Positions 5,636 through 7,149 of a stretch of DNA of 7,149 bases are shown here, piece after piece. The stretch comes from Roseburia sp. Lineage in GTDB: Bacteria > Bacillota_A > Clostridia > Lachnospirales > Lachnospiraceae. Below the pieces are notes generated by a model, which saw only the letters and a program-made list of their open reading frames with translations, made no database searches and had not been told where the DNA came from. The number at the start of each line of letters is the position of its first letter. The stretch's first letter is position 1. Both the position numbers and the translations under genes were made by a program. The stretch lies in NCBI GenBank assembly GCA_017547315.1, contig JAFYQA010000089.1, positions 1 through 7,149 of the forward strand. Direction: 5' to 3'.

Positions 5636-6658
5636 ACAGGAACACTTACCGGCTACGAAAATGCTACCGGGAAAATCGACTATACACTCACTAATAACTA
5701 TATGTTTCATGTTATTTTACAAGAAAATAAACTTGCACTCAAAGGACTTATCAGTTCTCTACTCCACCTTCCTCTAAAGGACATCGCATCTGTTGAAATT
5801 AAAAATCCTATCAAACCAGGTGCTGCTATTGATATGAAGGAATTCATTCTCGACCTCTGCATCACACTAAATAACCATGCAGAACTCAACTTAGAAATGC
5901 AGGTTAATAATTATTACAATTGGCCGGATCGTTCATTAAGTTATCTATGCAGAACATTCGACGGGCTTTGCCGTGGAGAAGACTATCGTCTCACCAAACC
6001 AGCCATCCACATCGGCATTTTGGATTTTACACTCTTTCCCTCCGAGCCGGAATTTTATGCTACGTTCAAGCTTCTCAACATTAAAAGCCACAAAGTTTTT
6101 AATGACAAATTTATTCTCAGTGTGCTATCATTAAAGCAGATAGAACAAGCAACTGACGAAGACAAAGAATGGGGACTTGATACATGGGCCAAATTCTTCG
6201 CCGCCAAAACATGGAAGGATATCAAGATGATTGCCAAAAACAACGAAATTCTTACATCCGCTTCAAAATCTTTATACGAATACAATTCCGACTGGCTCGT
6301 TCGTGAACAGTGTCGTGCCCGTGAAGACTTTGAAAACCACGAACTTACTATGCACTTAAAGTTAGAACAAGCCACACAAAAACTTACTGAAGCAGAACGC
6401 GCTTTGACTAAGAAGAATCAACTTTTAGCTGAAACAGAGCAAGTACTAGCTGAGAAAAATCATATTCTAGCAGAAAAAGAACAAGTGCTTGCTGAGAAAG
6501 AACAGACGATTGCTGAGAAAGAACAGACGATTGCTGAGAAAGAACAAACGATTGCTGAGAAAGAACAGACGATTGCTGAGAAAGAACAAACGATTGCTGA
6601 GAAAGATGCACTCATCCAAAAACTTGAATCCTTAATCAAACAACAAAATAATTCTTGA
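5633..6658 (+). CDS. Rpn-family PD-(D/E)XK nuclease (PDDEXK_2, transposase-related) with heptad-repeat C-terminal tail
   Basis: This 341-residue protein matches the clostridial Rpn/PDDEXK_2 type: LTNNYMFHVILQ (19-30), GLISSLLHLPL (38-48), then the nuclease core with Asp74 in FILDLCITL and Glu88-Met-Gln90 (an E-x-Q form of the E-x-K motif), DRSLSYLCRTFD, KPAIHIGILDFTLF and FYATFKLLN. E. coli relatives are DNA endonucleases that promote recA-independent recombination; full-length forms are toxic and some block phage. Here residues about 1-250 are the nuclease region. Residues about 250-341 are a charged helix of 7-residue units, including the run IAEKEQT, then a glutamine/asparagine end. The Asp usual in the TNDYMF motif is Asn22, a possible attenuation. 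It appears monocistronic, has its own strong ribosome binding site and terminator, and diverges from the GH3 gene. No IS ends or terminal repeats are visible, so the old transposase label is not supported. A DNase function is inferred from family. Confidence 0.9.
   Translation: MTGTLTGYENATGKIDYTLTNNYMFHVILQENKLALKGLISSLLHLPLKDIASVEIKNPIKPGAAIDMKEFILDLCITLNNHAELNLEMQVNNYYNWPDRSLSYLCRTFDGLCRGEDYRLTKPAIHIGILDFTLFPSEPEFYATFKLLNIKSHKVFNDKFILSVLSLKQIEQATDEDKEWGLDTWAKFFAAKTWKDIKMIAKNNEILTSASKSLYEYNSDWLVREQCRAREDFENHELTMHLKLEQATQKLTEAERALTKKNQLLAETEQVLAEKNHILAEKEQVLAEKEQTIAEKEQTIAEKEQTIAEKEQTIAEKEQTIAEKDALIQKLESLIKQQNNS
6102..6131 (+). promoter_or_regulatory. Possible internal promoter inside rpn
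   Basis: ATGACA (6102-6107) and TATCAT (6126-6131) are 18 bases apart, and the -10 carries the TGC extension. Transcription from it would begin near 6138, about 90 bases before the internal ATG at 6227, and could supply the C-terminal protein independently. Promoter-like strings are common in AT-rich coding DNA, so this is weak evidence. Confidence 0.25.
6227..6658 (+). CDS. Candidate gene within rpn: separately translated C-terminal protein (RpnS-like antitoxin)
   Basis: Met199 of the Rpn frame is preceded by AAGGA (6215-6219) with a 7-base gap, as good a start context as many of the genes here. Initiation there would give a 143-residue protein, in the same frame and sharing the rpn stop, that lacks the nuclease core and consists of a short helical region (MIAKNNEILTSASKSL) plus the whole repeat tail. 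In E. coli, Rpn genes encode such short C-terminal proteins, which dimerise and block the toxic full-length nuclease; their repeat number varies among strains. The architecture matches, but no translation evidence exists here. The AAGGA is also forced by the codons for Trp-Lys-Asp, so it could be coincidental. The other in-frame ATG at 6350 has no ribosome binding site. Confidence 0.45.
   Translation: MIAKNNEILTSASKSLYEYNSDWLVREQCRAREDFENHELTMHLKLEQATQKLTEAERALTKKNQLLAETEQVLAEKNHILAEKEQVLAEKEQTIAEKEQTIAEKEQTIAEKEQTIAEKEQTIAEKDALIQKLESLIKQQNNS
6428..6610 (+). repeat. In-frame 21-bp tandem repeat encoding 7-residue units in the Rpn tail
   Basis: A strict 21-base period starts at 6428. Three diverged units (6428, 6449, 6470) lead into five nearly identical ones (6491-6511, 6512-6532, 6533-6553, 6554-6574, 6575-6595), which differ only at a silent CAG/CAA glutamine codon, then a partial unit (6596-6610). 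Each encodes AEKEQTI or a variant. Gain or loss of a unit keeps the frame and changes helix length by seven residues. Near-identity of the central units implies recent duplication or homogenisation. Only one strongly hydrophobic residue (I or L) occurs per seven, so the tail is a charged helix or weak coiled coil. Confidence 0.95.
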
Positions 6659-6667
6659 TAAGAATAC

Positions 6668-6710
6668 ATGCCAGCCTTTGTACTGTACCTAGTATAAAGG
6701 CTGGCATTTT
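6668..6710 (+). terminator. Rho-independent terminator of rpn
   Basis: A perfect 12-base stem, ATGCCAGCCTTT (6668-6679) with AAAGGCTGGCAT (6696-6707), is extended inward by a G-T pair and TACT/AGTA to a small loop. TTTT (6707-6710) follows. It begins 9 bases after the rpn stop and would end both the full-length and any internal transcript. Confidence 0.9.
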
Positions 6711-6824
6711 CAATACTTCAAATACCTTTCAATATTCCAAAAGAAAATGCGATAAAACTAGTTGAAACATATTGGAAATAAGCAAATATCTATGCTATTT
6801 TTATTGACATTCTGAGTTATCCCC

Positions 6825-6853
6825 TTGCTAAATCACAATTCAATTGCTATACT
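6825..6853 (+). promoter_or_regulatory. Extended -10 promoter in the intergenic stretch
   Basis: TTGCTA (6825-6830) and TATACT (6848-6853) are exactly 17 bases apart, and TGC precedes the -10. Transcription would start near 6860, giving either a leader of about 220 bases for the gene at 7080 or a small RNA. A dyad overlaps the predicted start. Confidence 0.5.
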
Positions 6854-6862
6854 GAAACTATT

Positions 6863-6879
6863 CAGTACTATATGTACTG
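6863..6879. promoter_or_regulatory. Operator-like dyad CAGTAC-5-GTACTG
   Basis: Perfect 6-base arms flank the spacer TATAT. The dyad lies just downstream of the predicted +1 of the 6825-6853 promoter, where a repressor would block initiation or clearance. The arrangement resembles binding sites of dimeric repressors such as GntR/YtrA or BlaI types, but no specific family can be assigned. Confidence 0.35.
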
Positions 6880-7003
6880 TTTTCAAACTGCAGCACTAGC
6901 AGTATCTATTTGCTTTATGCAAACCATACCATCTTTTATCAAACTAAATTTCCAAACAAACATTAATAATACACAAAACTTTCGAAACACCTGGGAATAT
7001 TCG

Positions 7004-7032
7004 TTGTGTTTATTATCTGGAATTGCTATAAT
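7004..7032 (+). promoter_or_regulatory. Strong promoter for the gene at 7080
   Basis: TTGTGT (7004-7009) lies 17 bases from a perfect TATAAT (7027-7032), which is preceded by TGC, an extended -10. Transcription would start near 7039, giving a leader of about 40 bases. It is the best sigma-A-type match in the window. Confidence 0.75.
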
Positions 7033-7052
7033 AAATATAGATTTATTTCCAC

Positions 7053-7077
7053 GTGTTTCTTTTACGAAAGGAAACAT
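7053..7077 (+). promoter_or_regulatory. Leader hairpin enclosing the ribosome binding site of the terminal gene
   Basis: Bases 7053-7063 can pair with 7067-7077 over a 3-base ACG loop: eleven pairs, two of them G-U. The 3' arm contains AAAGGA (7067-7072), the ribosome binding site of ATG 7080, so the folded leader would hide it. The stem is A-U rich and could melt easily, suggesting a translational switch or temperature sensitivity; this is inference from base pairing alone. Confidence 0.4.
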
Positions 7078-7079
7078 TT

Positions 7080-7149
7080 ATGGAAAATACTAGCGAAAAA
7101 AATGTAACACCGACAACGAACGTTGTCACAAACCAACATGTAAAGGACA
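7080..7149 (+). CDS. Start of an unidentified gene (3' end beyond window)
   Basis: Twenty-three codons are visible from ATG 7080-7082, open to the right edge. AAAGGA at 7067-7072 lies 7 bases upstream and a strong promoter at 7004-7032 precedes it, so the start is credible despite the short stretch. The visible residues (MENTSEKNVTPTTNVV then TNQHVKD) are polar, rich in Asn and Thr, and look like a disordered cytoplasmic N-terminus; there is no signal peptide in what is seen. A 16-base dyad, GACAACG-AA-CGTTGTC (7112-7127), lies within the codons. No function can be assigned. Confidence 0.7.
   Translation, partial: MENTSEKNVTPTTNVVTNQHVKD

Larger units (their letters stand above)
6711..7003. 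other. Intergenic stretch without a supported gene
   Basis: AT-rich, with no open frame that has both a ribosome binding site and family resemblance. A 73-codon plus-strand frame from 6872 lacks a ribosome binding site and overlaps the next gene and its promoter; a 64-codon minus-strand frame (6883-7077) is equally unsupported. The stretch does contain a promoter-like pair (6825-6853) and a dyad (6863-6879), so a small RNA or long leader is possible. A TTGACA at 6804-6809 has only the poor GCTAAA at 17 bases. Confidence 0.6.

Noticed and set aside
6428..6610. CRISPR array
   Set aside because: Units are contiguous 21-bp tandem copies with no spacers and lie in frame inside a coding region.
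5633..6658. Insertion sequence or active transposase
   Set aside because: The PDDEXK_2 family is often labelled transposase, but no terminal inverted repeats or target-site duplication were seen around the gene.
6872..7093. 73-codon plus-strand frame and its 64-codon antisense counterpart (6883-7077)
   Set aside because: Neither has a convincing ribosome binding site or family resemblance, and both overlap the strong promoter and leader of the gene at 7080.

Overview
The window reads as a chromosomal segment of a low-to-moderate GC Gram-positive anaerobe, most likely a gut Lachnospiraceae/Clostridia member. The support is strong AAGGAG-type ribosome binding sites, the character of the protein sequences (LuxS, a two-domain GH3 enzyme without signal peptide, a clostridial-type Rpn/PDDEXK_2 protein) and AT-rich intergenic regions. 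The organism assignment is inference; no rRNA or other marker is present.

Layout: (1) bases 1-2835, minus strand, carry most of a BvgS-like hybrid sensor histidine kinase with two tandem extracytoplasmic SBP_bac_3 (Venus-flytrap) domains, one transmembrane helix, HisKA, HATPase and a receiver domain; its last residues lie beyond the left edge. (2) A 167-bp divergent intergenic region holds an extended -10 for the kinase and a promoter for luxS. (3) luxS (3003-3482, plus) encodes S-ribosylhomocysteine lyase. (4) A 72-base near-perfect palindrome (3486-3557) fills the gap between the convergent luxS and GH3 genes and probably terminates both. (5) A cytoplasmic GH3 glycosidase of the NagZ-like, Asp-His dyad type lies at 3567-5333, minus. 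(6) A 299-bp divergent intergenic region contains short repeats, dyads and a candidate rpn promoter. (7) An Rpn-family (recombination-promoting nuclease/PDDEXK_2) gene lies at 5633-6658, plus, with a very strong ribosome binding site and a C-terminal tail of 7-residue repeats encoded by a 21-bp tandem DNA repeat, closed by a clean intrinsic terminator. (8) A largely non-coding stretch (6711-7079) holds two good extended -10 promoters, an operator-like dyad and a hairpin over a ribosome binding site. (9) The first 23 codons of an unidentified plus-strand gene follow at 7080.

The most interesting locus is the rpn gene. Besides the full-length nuclease it contains an in-frame internal ATG (6227) with a well-spaced AAGGA, which would give a separate 143-residue C-terminal protein ending in the repeat tail. 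That is the arrangement reported for E. coli Rpn genes, where the full-length nuclease is a toxin with anti-phage activity and the internally translated, repeat-variable C-terminal protein is its antitoxin. If correct here, this is a clostridial gene-within-a-gene toxin-antitoxin/defence element. The genes do not form one operon: kinase and luxS diverge, luxS and GH3 converge, GH3 and rpn diverge, and the terminal gene has its own promoters.
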